Notes: generated by a model not told the origin, from the sequence alone. A DNA stretch of 64,000 bases from Bacteroidales bacterium (GCA_017934545.1 JAGBJI010000008.1:186001-250000), one strand, 5' to 3'. Counted from the first letter of the stretch, positions 8,640 through 18,213 are shown. Program-made: numbers and translations.

Positions 8640-11198
8640 TTAACTTATTTCAAATTTCAGTTTTTTGGTTTTGCCTGAAGATTGTTTTACGGTTATGTGT
8701 TTTTTGTCTGAATTCAGATTTTCAAGCAACAATTCACTCAACGGGTCTTCTATTTCTTTTTGAATTGCCCGTTTAATAGGACGCGCTCCGAATTCATGTT
8801 TGTCATCCATATCCAAGATATGTTGTTTTGCTCCGTTGGTTACAGTCAGTGTAAAGCCCATTGCTTCGGTACGTGAGCGTAAAACCTGTAACTCCGTATC
8901 CACAATGTTAAACAAGTCTTTTTCGGTCAGAGAATTGAAGAACACAATATCGTCTATTCTGTTCAGAAATTCGGGTGCAAAAGTTTTTTGTATGTCTTTG
9001 TCAATTACATTTTGCTCAAGATGGCGGTTATTGTCCTGCCTTACCGACGTGGAAAAACCTACTCCCGTTCCGAAATCCTGCAAAGTGCGGCTGCCTACGT
9101 TGGATGTCATCACTATTATAGTATTGCGGAAATCCACCGTACGTCCCATGGAATCAGTAAGCCGTCCTTCGTCCAAGACTTGCAAAAGTAAGTTGAATAC
9201 ATCTTTGTGTGCTTTCTCTATTTCGTCAAACAACACTATTGAATACGGATGCAAACGCACTTGTTCCGTAAGTTGACCCGATTCTTCATAGCCTACATAA
9301 CCCGGAGCGGCACCTATAAGACGGGAAACATTTATCTTGTCCATGTATTCGCTCATATCAATCCGTATAATGCTGTCCGCACTTGAGAAAAGATACTCCG
9401 CAATGGTTTTGGCAAGATATGTTTTGCCCACACCTGTAGGACCTACGAAGATAAACGAGCCTATCGGACGGTTAGGGTCTTTCAATCCGGTACGGGAACG
9501 GCGTATGGCCTTGCAGATTTTGCTTATTGCCTCGTCCTGTCCTATAACTTTCTTTTTGATTACAGACTCCATGTCCAACAGTTTCTTTCTTTCGTCTTTT
9601 GAAACGCTGTCCACCGGAATTCCTGTCATGGAAGAAATAACTCCTGCTATATCGTCTTCGGTCACAAGTACGGGATTTGACTTTAAATGTTGTTCCCAAT
9701 TTTGTTTCATCACATTGTACGAATCCTGCAACGCCGCAATCTGATTTTTTACTGCGTTTGCCTGTTCGTATTGCTGTGCATTGACGAATTTTTGTTTGTC
9801 CTTTTCGGCACGTTCTATCCTTTGGGACAAATCAACCATCTCTTCTGGCAGGGCAATATTCTTTACATGCGAGCGTGAACCCGCTTCGTCCATAGCGTCT
9901 ATGGCTTTGTCGGGAAGAAACTTGTCGTTGATGTAACGGTCGGTGAAAGTAACGCAGGCTTTTACCGCTTCATCGGTATATTTCACCTTATGATATTGCT
10001 CGTAACAGTCTTTGATGTTGTGAAGTATCTCTATGGTTTGCTCCACAGTGGTAGGTTCTATCAATACTTTCTGAAAACGGCGTTCCAAAGCCGAATCCTT
10101 CTCAAAATATTTTCTGTATTCGCTGTTGGTGGTTGCACCTATGCACTGTATTTCACCGCGTGCCAATGCAGGTTTGAGTATGTTTGAGGCATCCAATCCG
10201 CCTTCTGCATTGCCCGCACCTATCATTGTGTGGATTTCGTCTATAAACAATATAAGGTCTTTGTTCTTTTGCAGTTCGTTCAATATGCCTTTAAGCCTTT
10301 CTTCAAACTGTCCGCGGTATTTTGTGCCTGCAACAACGGACGCAATGTCAAGGGTAAAGATACGTTTGCCTGCCAAAGTGTAAGGAACTTTCTTTTGGGC
10401 TATGTGCAATGCCAATCCTTCGGCTATGGCACTTTTTCCTACGCCCGCTTCTCCTACTAATATAGGATTGTTTTTCTTTCTGCGGGAAAGTATCTGGGCA
10501 ACGCGTTCTATTATGTCTTCCCTTCCGACGATAGGGTCCAATTCTCCTTTTTCCGCAGCCAAGGATAAGTCCTTGCCGAAGTTGTCCAAATATCTTGTTT
10601 GCGACTCTTCTTCGGTTTCTTTACGGCTTTGACGTGATTTAGACGAAGCACCGACGGAAGAAAATCCCGAGAATTTCTCCAACAATTCGGGAGCGTCGCC
10701 CTGCATGTATATTTCTATGCTTGCAGTGCTTATATCGGGTTGAATGCGTTTGTCGCTTTCGGTTTCAAAGTTGCGTATGTTTTCAAGCGTTATGTTGTTT
10801 TGCTCCAAAAAGTCGCGTATTGTATTACCCGGTTCAAGCCGCAATATGCCTGCAAGCAGATGTCTTGTGCCGACTTTAGGGTGATGACGTGAAAGCGATT
10901 CCAAAAATGCCAGCTGCAAAACCCTTGCCGCATTGTTGCTCATAGGGGTTACCGTCATTTGATTGACAGGCGAGGACGATGATGCGTCTTCGCTTTTTAT
11001 TATATTGTCCACACGGTCTTTGAATTCCGATAAATCGTTGACATATTTGCTTATTATCTGAGTGGCAGTACATGATTTGATTCTCAACATTCCCAGCACC
11101 AAATGGCCTGTATCTATGGCCGTGCTTTGCAAACGCAATGCTTCGTTGGAACCGTTTGTGAGTACTTGCTTTGCGTAATCAGTTAAGTTGTTGTTCAT
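8640..11198 (-). CDS. clpC: ClpC-type AAA+ unfoldase
   Basis: 852 residues. The protein has a double Clp-N domain (about 1-145), AAA1 with Walker A GEAGVGKSA (249-257), a short middle domain carrying a UVR-like coiled coil (LSQRIERAEKDKQKF and onward, about 425-465), AAA2 with Walker A GPTGVGKTY, and a ClpB-D2-like C-terminus. ClpC feeds unfolded proteins to ClpP. It is the first gene of a five-gene minus-strand run. A -7-like box lies 24 bp upstream. Confidence 0.95.
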   Translation of the reverse strand: MNNNLTDYAKQVLTNGSNEALRLQSTAIDTGHLVLGMLRIKSCTATQIISKYVNDLSEFKDRVDNIIKSEDASSSSPVNQMTVTPMSNNAARVLQLAFLESLSRHHPKVGTRHLLAGILRLEPGNTIRDFLEQNNITLENIRNFETESDKRIQPDISTASIEIYMQGDAPELLEKFSGFSSVGASSKSRQSRKETEEESQTRYLDNFGKDLSLAAEKGELDPIVGREDIIERVAQILSRRKKNNPILVGEAGVGKSAIAEGLALHIAQKKVPYTLAGKRIFTLDIASVVAGTKYRGQFEERLKGILNELQKNKDLILFIDEIHTMIGAGNAEGGLDASNILKPALARGEIQCIGATTNSEYRKYFEKDSALERRFQKVLIEPTTVEQTIEILHNIKDCYEQYHKVKYTDEAVKACVTFTDRYINDKFLPDKAIDAMDEAGSRSHVKNIALPEEMVDLSQRIERAEKDKQKFVNAQQYEQANAVKNQIAALQDSYNVMKQNWEQHLKSNPVLVTEDDIAGVISSMTGIPVDSVSKDERKKLLDMESVIKKKVIGQDEAISKICKAIRRSRTGLKDPNRPIGSFIFVGPTGVGKTYLAKTIAEYLFSSADSIIRIDMSEYMDKINVSRLIGAAPGYVGYEESGQLTEQVRLHPYSIVLFDEIEKAHKDVFNLLLQVLDEGRLTDSMGRTVDFRNTIIVMTSNVGSRTLQDFGTGVGFSTSVRQDNNRHLEQNVIDKDIQKTFAPEFLNRIDDIVFFNSLTEKDLFNIVDTELQVLRSRTEAMGFTLTVTNGAKQHILDMDDKHEFGARPIKRAIQKEIEDPLSELLLENLNSDKKHITVKQSSGKTKKLKFEIS

Positions 11199-11221
11199 AT
11201 CACAAGTTTTATTAAAGAATG

Positions 11222-11229
11222 CAAAAATA
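11222..11229 (-). promoter_or_regulatory. -7 promoter box for clpC
   Basis: The minus strand reads TATTTTTG, fitting TAnnTTTG, 24 bp upstream of the clpC ATG. The -33 element is not obvious. Confidence 0.4.
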
Positions 11230-11308
11230 CAAAATTCATTTTATTTTTCCGTTTACCTTATAACAATAGTTTTCAACACCTGAATATTAATATTTAACGG
11301 TCAAATCA

Positions 11309-12157
11309 CTATTCGCACATGACAAACAAATCATCTCTTTGGTTTAAGTACAACACGGGGACATTGTCCATGCGTTTCAACACTTTTCTTTCCGCAAGCC
11401 CGGTAAACAGTTCTATAATACTTTTGGTTTTAGTGGTCTGAAAAATACATATACCGCAATTGTTTTTTGCCGCATATTGCGAAGCCTGAACGTCCAACGC
11501 AGTGTATTTGTCCATAGAGCGTGCGTTACGGGTTTCAATGTTGAATTTGCGGAACATTTTTCTTAAAAAACCAATGTTTAAGTTGAGTTGCTTTTGAAGA
11601 TATTGGTCTGCATAGCGGTGGTAATATATATGGGTGATGCTGTGTGCAAACCTCCCCAAGTACGAAGCCCACAATATTTTTTCCTTACACTCTTTTAATG
11701 CGTTCATTGTCACCACGCAATCGGAGAAATTGTTGTTTGCGTCAAATTTTTTGAACACAAAATAAGCCAAACGGCATGTATAAAAATTGTTCAACAGATT
11801 GTTGACGCTTACGGGATTTGTCTTGGAGGTGTCATTGCTTACCTGCGTTACGACCATCACACCGTTGAGCAAATCGCCCAAGTTGTTTATTATTTCCTTT
11901 GTCTTACCTCCCAAAGCGGCATACGAATGTACATAATTCAGGTTCAACCCTTCATTGATGGTTTTCAGTTTTTGCTGTGCCTGCGAAGTGGATATGCAGT
12001 TGTATTTGCTGTCTGAAATATACAGAAGTATCAATCCTTTTTGCAAAATGTTGCAAAATTTTTCAGCCCATTGTATAATGCTCTGACAATTGTCCAAATC
12101 CGTTATATATGCTATGACGAATTGGTCCCTGTATTCGCCTTTTTTGTATCTGTGCAT
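11309..12157 (-). CDS. Universal-stress-protein-like protein
   Basis: 282 residues. Two regions resemble the Usp fold: FVIAYITDLDNCQSIIQWAEKFC near the N-terminus, and CGICIFQTTK with VPVLYLNQ near the C-terminus. Identity to the family is low and the ATP-binding GxxGxGxxxS motif is not evident. Its start overlaps the rhomboid stop by one base (TAATG), implying translational coupling. Function is not assignable beyond a probable alpha/beta nucleotide-binding-like fold. Confidence 0.55.
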   Translation of the reverse strand: MHRYKKGEYRDQFVIAYITDLDNCQSIIQWAEKFCNILQKGLILLYISDSKYNCISTSQAQQKLKTINEGLNLNYVHSYAALGGKTKEIINNLGDLLNGVMVVTQVSNDTSKTNPVSVNNLLNNFYTCRLAYFVFKKFDANNNFSDCVVTMNALKECKEKILWASYLGRFAHSITHIYYHRYADQYLQKQLNLNIGFLRKMFRKFNIETRNARSMDKYTALDVQASQYAAKNNCGICIFQTTKTKSIIELFTGLAERKVLKRMDNVPVLYLNQRDDLFVMCE

Positions 12158-12858
12158 TATATTTCAAACCTTTTTTGCCACAGCCTTACGAGGAAAAATC
12201 CCGCCAATGCTCCGCCCAAATGGGCAAAATGTGCCACTCCGTCCGAGGTATAAAAGATACCGTTGAGCAGTTCCAACACGCAATATCCTATAACGAACCA
12301 TTTGGTTTTGATAGGAAACAGGAAGTAAAGGTAAATGTATTGGTTGGGAAACATCATTCCGAAAGCCAAAAGCACGCCGAAACAAATTCCGCTCGCACCT
12401 ATGGTGTTCAGATGGTTGAGAAACTGTTCTTTGCTTACGGTTACAGAGCCGTTGATTTGCACTTGCATATAATCGCCGAACACTAAATCGCGGTACATGA
12501 ACAAATAAGTCAACTCCTGCATAAGAGCTGCACCCAATGCAGTGACAAGGCAATAAATCAAAAAGCGTTTGCCGCCCCATTGGTTTTCAAGCGTGTAGCC
12601 GAACATCCAAATGGCAAACATGTTGAAAAACAAATGGGAAAAACTTCCGTGCAGAAAAGCGTAAGAAATCAACTGCCAGATATGGAAATTTGAGGCTGCA
12701 AAAAAATGCAATCCGAAAACCGATTCCAAATCTATTCCCCTGAGTTTTAAGACTACTGTAAGCAAGTATGCTATGGCGTTGATTATGATTAAATTTTTAC
12801 ACACCGGAGGCAATATGGAGAAATTTCTCGGTGAATATTGGTCGCTGTTGGTATACAT
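12157..12858 (-). CDS. Rhomboid-family intramembrane serine protease
   Basis: 233 residues, about six transmembrane helices. The catalytic dyad is visible: Ser156 in GASG and His213 in FAHLGG. The oxyanion-helping HxxxN motif is at 75-79 (HLFFN). Rhomboids cleave transmembrane substrates within the membrane. It is the promoter-proximal gene of a pair with the Usp-like gene. Confidence 0.9.
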   Translation of the reverse strand: MYTNSDQYSPRNFSILPPVCKNLIIINAIAYLLTVVLKLRGIDLESVFGLHFFAASNFHIWQLISYAFLHGSFSHLFFNMFAIWMFGYTLENQWGGKRFLIYCLVTALGAALMQELTYLFMYRDLVFGDYMQVQINGSVTVSKEQFLNHLNTIGASGICFGVLLAFGMMFPNQYIYLYFLFPIKTKWFVIGYCVLELLNGIFYTSDGVAHFAHLGGALAGFFLVRLWQKRFEI

Positions 12859-12886
12859 ATATTATATATAGTGTTTTATTTTCATG

Positions 12887-12894
12887 CAAAGGTA
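12887..12894 (-). promoter_or_regulatory. -7 promoter box for the rhomboid gene
   Basis: The minus strand reads TACCTTTG, a good TAnnTTTG match, 29 bp upstream of the ATG. Confidence 0.55.
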
Positions 12895-13070
12895 CGAAAA
12901 TTTTCCGTACATACTCCGCCCCCTGTTCAAAATTTGAACGCAGATACATATACCGACGGTTAAATATTTGAATTACAATAATCTAATGAGTATATACGGT
13001 ACATTATTATATAAAAATACTTACAACTTTTTATGAATTAAATAATGGTAAATGTGCATTGAAAAAATTG

Positions 13071-13172
13071 TTTTGTGAAAAGAAAAATAAAAAACATATG
13101 TTTTTGAAGAAAAAAACATATGTTTTTTGATTAAAATTCATATGTTTTTTTATAAAAATACATATGTTTTTT
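13071..13172. repeat. 22-bp phased palindrome array, CATATG type
   Basis: A TTTTGTGAAAA unit centred at 13076 is followed by four CATATG palindromes flanked by A and T runs. CATATG starts at 13095, 13117, 13139 and 13161, exactly 22 bp apart. The array sits between the divergent rhomboid and hydF promoters. I see nothing else definable in 12895-13070 apart from a lone GTTCAAAATTTGAAC palindrome near 12930. Confidence 0.9.
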
Positions 13173-13288
13173 TGAAACGTTTTCTCAAAAGAGATATTTG
13201 CAGCAATGTTTTGCGGCGGTATAGAACGGAAAGACCGTTAAAATGCAGTTTTATTCCGAAGTGTTTTCCGAATTCTGAATAAAATGAT

Positions 13289-13296
13289 TAACTTTG
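13289..13296 (+). promoter_or_regulatory. -7 promoter box for hydF
   Basis: TAACTTTG matches TAnnTTTG. It lies 67 bp before the hydF ATG and downstream of the palindrome array. Confidence 0.5.
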
Positions 13297-13363
13297 CAAT
13301 ACAAAAACAAATGCCGTTTACCGCCGTAAAAGCGGATACAAAGGCAACAAAATCTTAAAAGAC

Positions 13364-14569
13364 ATGGATTTGCACAGGGAAGACAAACCGCATATAGGCT
13401 TTTTCGGCCGATGCAATACGGGCAAAAGCACATTGGTCAACATGTTGGCAGGGCAAAATGTGTCAATAGTTTCCCAAACCAAAGGTACGACCACCGATAC
13501 AGTCAAAAAAACAATGGAATTGTTCGGTGCAGGAAGCGTAGTTCTGATTGACACGGCGGGTATTGACGATGCAAGCCAGTTAGGCGAAAAAAGAGTGGAA
13601 AAAACCATGCAGGCGTTCAACCTGACGGATGTTTCGGTTGTAATCATAAGCCAAAATCTTGCAGGCAGTTATGAACAAGATTTGCTTCAAAAGTCAAAAG
13701 AAAGGAATATTCCCTGCATTTTGGTTTACAACAAAAATGATGAATGCCCCGTAAATGAACAAACGCTGCGTTTTATGCAACAATCCGAGGCGGATTTTCT
13801 CATCCTTTCGGCATTGGACAAGACAGATGTAAAGCAATTGTCGGAACTTATCGCCGCAAAGTTAAACCAAAGGGAAAGGGAAACGGAAAATGTGTTGCAA
13901 AACATAGTAAAACAAGGCGATACAGTGGTGATGGTGACCCCCATAGACACTTCCGCACCCAAGGGAAGATTGATTTTGCCGCAGGTGAAGATGATTAGAC
14001 AGGCATTGGATTGCCATGCAATGTGCTTAACGGTGCAACCCGATGAACTGCAACAGGCTTTAAACTCTTTGAACCGTCCGCCCAAATTGGTAATAACTGA
14101 TTCGCAGGCGTTTGAATATGTAAACAAAATAGTTCCCCGCAGTGTTTATCTTACAAGTTTTTCGCTTCTTTTGGCTAAACAGAAAGGCAACTTTAACCTT
14201 TACGCCAAGGGATTGGGGCAAATAGACCGATTGTGCGACGGGGATACGGTTTTGATGTTGGAAAGTTGTACCCACCAACCTACATGTGAAGATATAGGAC
14301 GGGTAAAATTGCCTGCAATGTTGAAAAAATATACTTCCAAACAGTTGAATTGCAAAGCCGTGGCAGGTCTTACCGACAACGAAAAGGACATAAGCAAAGT
14401 TAAACTTGTCATTCAGTGCGGCGGATGCGTTGCAAGCATGCAGCAGTTGAAAAACCGTCTGCAACCTTTTGTCAGCATGAACATTCCCGTTACCAACTAT
14501 GGCATGGCAATAGCATATATGAACGGTATATTCAAACGTTGTTCGGAAATATTTTTTACAAACGGGTAG
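13364..14569 (+). CDS. hydF: [FeFe]-hydrogenase maturation GTPase HydF
   Basis: 401 residues. P-loop GRCNTGKS (15-22) and switch DTAGIDD belong to the N-terminal GTPase domain. The [4Fe-4S] ligands form the diagnostic C302-x-H304...C352-x-x-C355 set, with 47 residues between His and the first Cys of CxxC. HydF is the scaffold that carries the diiron subcluster made by HydE and HydG to HydA. No hydE, hydG or hydA lies in the window, but HydF has no other known role, so an [FeFe]-hydrogenase is expected elsewhere in the genome. Confidence 0.95.
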   Translation: MDLHREDKPHIGFFGRCNTGKSTLVNMLAGQNVSIVSQTKGTTTDTVKKTMELFGAGSVVLIDTAGIDDASQLGEKRVEKTMQAFNLTDVSVVIISQNLAGSYEQDLLQKSKERNIPCILVYNKNDECPVNEQTLRFMQQSEADFLILSALDKTDVKQLSELIAAKLNQRERETENVLQNIVKQGDTVVMVTPIDTSAPKGRLILPQVKMIRQALDCHAMCLTVQPDELQQALNSLNRPPKLVITDSQAFEYVNKIVPRSVYLTSFSLLLAKQKGNFNLYAKGLGQIDRLCDGDTVLMLESCTHQPTCEDIGRVKLPAMLKKYTSKQLNCKAVAGLTDNEKDISKVKLVIQCGGCVASMQQLKNRLQPFVSMNIPVTNYGMAIAYMNGIFKRCSEIFFTNG

Positions 14570-14589
14570 CATTTTGCAGGAAAAATATA

Positions 14590-14597
14590 TATCTTTG
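14590..14597 (+). promoter_or_regulatory. -7 promoter box for the GNA1162-type lipoprotein operon
   Basis: TATCTTTG lies 14 bp before the ATG at 14612 and 20 bp after the hydF stop. Initiation here would give a very short leader. Confidence 0.45.
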
Positions 14598-14611
14598 CAC
14601 TTTAATATGTT

Positions 14612-14989
14612 ATGAATATGAAACAATTGATTTTGATTATCGGTGCAGCGGCACTTGTGTTGCTTGCTTCTTGTACCAAACCTCTTTATAAATACAACAA
14701 TTACGACGAAGCGGCATTTAAATACGCCGTGGCTTACGATGAAAAAGACGTAAAGAGCGTTGCCAAGAGTTATAAGTCAATGGTGGGGGCTGACAAGAAG
14801 AAAAGCAAACAGAAAAAAGACGATAAAAAGAAAAATACCATACCTCCGGGAATGTGTGCCGACTACGGATATTTGTTGTTTTTACAAAAAGATACGGTTA
14901 AAGCCAACGCATTTTTTGACAAAGAGATAAGGCTTTACCCCGAAAGCAAGACATATGTTACTAATCTGAAAAAGAAACTCGGTATATGA
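14612..14989 (+). CDS. DUF4810-type lipoprotein
   Basis: 125 residues. The signal peptide ends with LLASC, a lipobox. KPLYKYNNYDEAAFKYAV, then a Lys-rich stretch (about 65-80), then PPGMCADYGYLLFLQKD and a TPR-like tail match the small lipoproteins encoded beside GNA1162/DUF799 proteins. The stop overlaps the next start as ATGA. In related operons a CsgG-like gene comes first; here hydF is upstream instead. Confidence 0.7.
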   Translation: MNMKQLILIIGAAALVLLASCTKPLYKYNNYDEAAFKYAVAYDEKDVKSVAKSYKSMVGADKKKSKQKKDDKKKNTIPPGMCADYGYLLFLQKDTVKANAFFDKEIRLYPESKTYVTNLKKKLGI

Positions 14990-16302
14990 AACGTTACATA
15001 ATATATTTGTCCGTTTTGTGTTTGTTGTTTGCTTCCTGCCGGAGTTCAAAGCAGGAACAATCTTCGGGACAAACTGATTTGAAGCGTCAGGTTGAGCAGG
15101 AGATAGCCCGTAACAAACAATTGGAAAAAGAAAACAAGCAAAAAAAGAAAGCAAAAGCCAAAGAGGACAAGAAAAAGCAAAGAGAAGAAGCCAAACTTAT
15201 AGAACAGGCTTCCAAAGACGAACGCCGCAGAATAGAGCAGGAGCGAAAGAAAGAAAAAGAAGAGTTGGTTAATTCCCTGAAAAACCAAAACGCTTTGACC
15301 AATCAGCAGGAAGAATCCCTGAAAGAAGAGGAAGCACTGTTGCAACAGGAAATTGAAACCAAAGATTCCGTAGCCATAGACAATGAATTGTTGGCTCTTT
15401 TGTCGCAAAGCGAAAATTTTCAGCAGGATTCTTCGCTTTCCTCAAATTCGGATTCCGCTTCAGCAGTTGTCAAAGAAGAAGAAAAGCCGATGAGTGATAT
15501 GGAAAAAGTCATAGCATTGGCACAAGGTAAGGATTTGAACGAGAAAAAGCCCGCCGCAACGCAGCGTCAAAGCGTTGACATCACCAAGATGACTGAAAAA
15601 GAGAAAAAAGATTTGTTGAAACAACTCAAAAAAGAAGAACGCAAAAAGAACGGCAGTTTCATCAAACGGCAATGGCAGGAAGCATTTCCCGAACATGTTG
15701 ACAGGGATATTCCTTACAACAATTGGTACAAGGAATTGCCACGCAGTATAATGATACTTTGGCCTTGGAACCGTTCGTCTTACAGCCATGCGGACGAAAT
15801 GCTTTACGTTTCGGCAGCCAAAGAACTGTCTTCAAAAGGCTATTACGTTCCGCCCGTTCTCTCAACAATAGACCAGCACAAGCAGGATACCGTATTTTCT
15901 TCGCAATATATAAAGGTCAATGACCTGCCTTCTATAAGCAAACAGTACGGTGCGGACGCCGTGATGTTCGTTACAATCTACCGTTTTGACAATCCTTATT
16001 GGTCAAGTTCCACAAAAGCATCGGTACATTATACTTTGGTTTCCGCAAAAACGATGGATACCTTGTTTATGCGTCAGATAGAATTTGACTACGATACTCC
16101 GCTTCCGCCGAAAACTAACAAGGACAGGGAATTAGACCTTGACGAACAGCAAAGACATGATTTGGGCGTAATGCAACAGATACAGACCTATGCTTTTACC
16201 GATATTCCTTACGGTCCGTACCACAAAAAATACAACACGGACAGAAAGAAATTTTCCCGTAAGCAACAAGTCAAACACAAAATCAACGTAAGACCGAGCT
16301 GA
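14986..16302 (+). CDS. GNA1162/DUF799-family lipoprotein with a long coiled-coil insert
   Basis: 438 residues. The lipobox is FASC. Residues about 20-235 are a highly charged Lys/Glu/Gln-rich region predicted to be coiled coil. The C-terminal domain begins at the family motif PRSIMILWPWN and continues with DAVMFVTIYRFDNPYW. Families of this type form periplasm-facing outer-membrane lipoprotein complexes, probably with CsgG-like proteins; the precise job is unknown. It is coupled to the DUF4810 gene upstream, and radA follows after 2 nt. Confidence 0.7.
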   Translation: MKRYIIYLSVLCLLFASCRSSKQEQSSGQTDLKRQVEQEIARNKQLEKENKQKKKAKAKEDKKKQREEAKLIEQASKDERRRIEQERKKEKEELVNSLKNQNALTNQQEESLKEEEALLQQEIETKDSVAIDNELLALLSQSENFQQDSSLSSNSDSASAVVKEEEKPMSDMEKVIALAQGKDLNEKKPAATQRQSVDITKMTEKEKKDLLKQLKKEERKKNGSFIKRQWQEAFPEHVDRDIPYNNWYKELPRSIMILWPWNRSSYSHADEMLYVSAAKELSSKGYYVPPVLSTIDQHKQDTVFSSQYIKVNDLPSISKQYGADAVMFVTIYRFDNPYWSSSTKASVHYTLVSAKTMDTLFMRQIEFDYDTPLPPKTNKDRELDLDEQQRHDLGVMQQIQTYAFTDIPYGPYHKKYNTDRKKFSRKQQVKHKINVRPS

Positions 16303-16304
16303 TA

Positions 16305-17660
16305 ATGGCAAAAGAGAAAAGCGTTTACGTTTGCAGCAACTGCAGTTATCAATCTTCGGCCTATATAGGCAAATGTCCGCAATGCGGAGCGTGGGGTTCG
16401 TTTGAGCAGAAGACCTTCAACGCCCAACCGCAAGCCAAACACGCTCATTCTGCTGGACAGGTATTGGTGCAACCCATAACCCAAATAACGTACAACGACA
16501 CCCAACGCTTAAATCTTAAGGATACGGAGTTGAACCGTGTGTTAGGAGGCGGATTGGTTACGGGAAGCGTGGTTTTGATAGGAGGAGAGCCGGGAATAGG
16601 TAAGAGTACTTTGTTGTTGCAGATAGCATTGATGTGCAGCGAATGCAAGGTGCTTTACGTTTCGGCCGAAGAATCCGCCCAACAAATCAAATTGCGTCAG
16701 ATGAGAATGAATATCTCGTCCGACAATTGCCTTATAATGTCAACCGACAGTGCGGAACAAATAGTGCAGACAGCCTGTCAGGAAAAACCGCAACTGCTTA
16801 TCGTTGATTCGGTTCAAACCATTACCACTTCGCAATCCGATTCTTTTGCAGGCAGTATAACACAGGTCAGGGCATGTGCCGATATTTTGACCGAATATGC
16901 CAAAACCAACAATGTTCCCGTCATACTTGTGGGGCATATAACCAAGGACGGAATGATTGCAGGACCTAAAATATTGGAACATATGGTGGATACGGTGCTG
17001 CAGTTTGAGGGTGATAAGAACTACGGTTACCGTATATTGCGTTCGGTTAAGAACCGTTTCGGAGCAACCAATGAATTGGGTATCTACGAGATGACTTCTT
17101 ACGGATTGCAAGGCGTGGAAAATCCGTCCAAAGTGTTGCTTTCGGGCAGGGAAGAGCATTTGAGCGGGGTGGCTATATGTGCCGCAACCGAAGGAAGACG
17201 CACATTGTTGACCGAAACGCAGGCATTGGTGTCGCCGTCTTACTATTCCTCTCCGCAGCGTATAAGCAACGGCTTTGACATACGCCGTTTGAACATGCTT
17301 TTGGCTGTTTTGGAGAAAAAAGCTGGCGTAAAAGTAAGCAACAAAGACGTATTTCTGAATATTGCGGGAGGATTGAAAATCAATGACCCTGCGGTTGATT
17401 TGGCTATTTTGGCATGTATAATTTCTTCACATCAGGATATAGCCGTAAGCGATAAGTTTTGCTTTGCCGCCGAAGCGGGTTTGTCGGGCGAAATTCGCCC
17501 CGTGCCTTACATAGACCGCCGCATGAAAGAAGCACAGGCTATGGGTTTTGAAAAGATATTCTTAAGCAAATACAACAAAGACTCCGTTACGGAAAAATAT
17601 TCCATACGACCCGTCTTTATTGCGGGTATTAACGACTTGATAGAGCAACTTATAAAGTAA
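16305..17660 (+). CDS. radA: DNA repair ATPase RadA (Sms)
   Basis: 451 residues. There is an N-terminal C4 zinc finger (C10, C13, C24, C27), Walker A GGEPGIGKST (93-102), the RadA-specific KNRFG motif, and a C-terminal Lon-protease-like domain. RadA drives branch migration during recombination. It starts 2 nt after the lipoprotein gene and is only 1 nt from the convergent tsaC stop. Confidence 0.95.
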   Translation: MAKEKSVYVCSNCSYQSSAYIGKCPQCGAWGSFEQKTFNAQPQAKHAHSAGQVLVQPITQITYNDTQRLNLKDTELNRVLGGGLVTGSVVLIGGEPGIGKSTLLLQIALMCSECKVLYVSAEESAQQIKLRQMRMNISSDNCLIMSTDSAEQIVQTACQEKPQLLIVDSVQTITTSQSDSFAGSITQVRACADILTEYAKTNNVPVILVGHITKDGMIAGPKILEHMVDTVLQFEGDKNYGYRILRSVKNRFGATNELGIYEMTSYGLQGVENPSKVLLSGREEHLSGVAICAATEGRRTLLTETQALVSPSYYSSPQRISNGFDIRRLNMLLAVLEKKAGVKVSNKDVFLNIAGGLKINDPAVDLAILACIISSHQDIAVSDKFCFAAEAGLSGEIRPVPYIDRRMKEAQAMGFEKIFLSKYNKDSVTEKYSIRPVFIAGINDLIEQLIK

Positions 17661-17661
17661 T

Positions 17662-18207
17662 CTATCTCAACTTTATAAGTTCGTTTTCGTCTTTTATCAG
17701 ATATATGTCCGAACTTTTGCCGGAGGATTTTTCCTTACGCATGTATTGCGACACATAATCCGCTTGTTTTAACAACTCTTTGTCAATATCATCAAAGCAT
17801 TGGGGCGAAGGTTGTCCGCTGAAATTGGCGGAAGTGGAAACAATCGGGCGGTCAAATTCATTGAAAAGTTGTTGCAAATAGGAGTTTTGTGCTATTCTTA
17901 TACCTATAGAGCCGTTGAAAGACAGATGTTCTATGGGCAGGTTGCGGCTTTGGGGATAGATGATTGTGACAGGGGAGGACGCTTGTAGGATAATCTGCAT
18001 TGCACCCTCGGGTATACGCTCAACATAACGGCTTAACATCTGCACGTCTTTTACCAAAAGAATAAAACTCTTGGTATTGTCCCTGCCCTTGATTTGCTTT
18101 ATGCGTTCCACTGCGTTGACATTCTGTGCGTCGCAGCCTATTCCCCAGATTGTGTCCGTAGGATAAATCAGTACTTTGCCTTGTTTTAAAATCTCACTGT
18201 CTTTCAT
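17662..18207 (-). CDS. L-threonylcarbamoyladenylate synthase (Sua5/YciO/YrdC family)
   Basis: 181 residues, the short form without the C-terminal Sua5 domain. LIYPTDTIWGIGCDA, FILLVKD and PIVSTSANFSG are the conserved nucleotide- and bicarbonate-binding blocks. The enzyme makes threonylcarbamoyl-AMP for the t6A37 modification of tRNA. The YciO subgroup cannot be excluded. Two repeat palindromes lie 7 bp upstream of the start codon. Confidence 0.85.
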   Translation of the reverse strand: MKDSEILKQGKVLIYPTDTIWGIGCDAQNVNAVERIKQIKGRDNTKSFILLVKDVQMLSRYVERIPEGAMQIILQASSPVTIIYPQSRNLPIEHLSFNGSIGIRIAQNSYLQQLFNEFDRPIVSTSANFSGQPSPQCFDDIDKELLKQADYVSQYMRKEKSSGKSSDIYLIKDENELIKLR

Positions 18208-18213
18208 CCAATA

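Noticed and set aside
13071-13172. CRISPR-like array
   Set aside because: The 22-bp period has no separate repeat and unique spacer; units are palindromes with short A/T linkers, and no cas genes are present.
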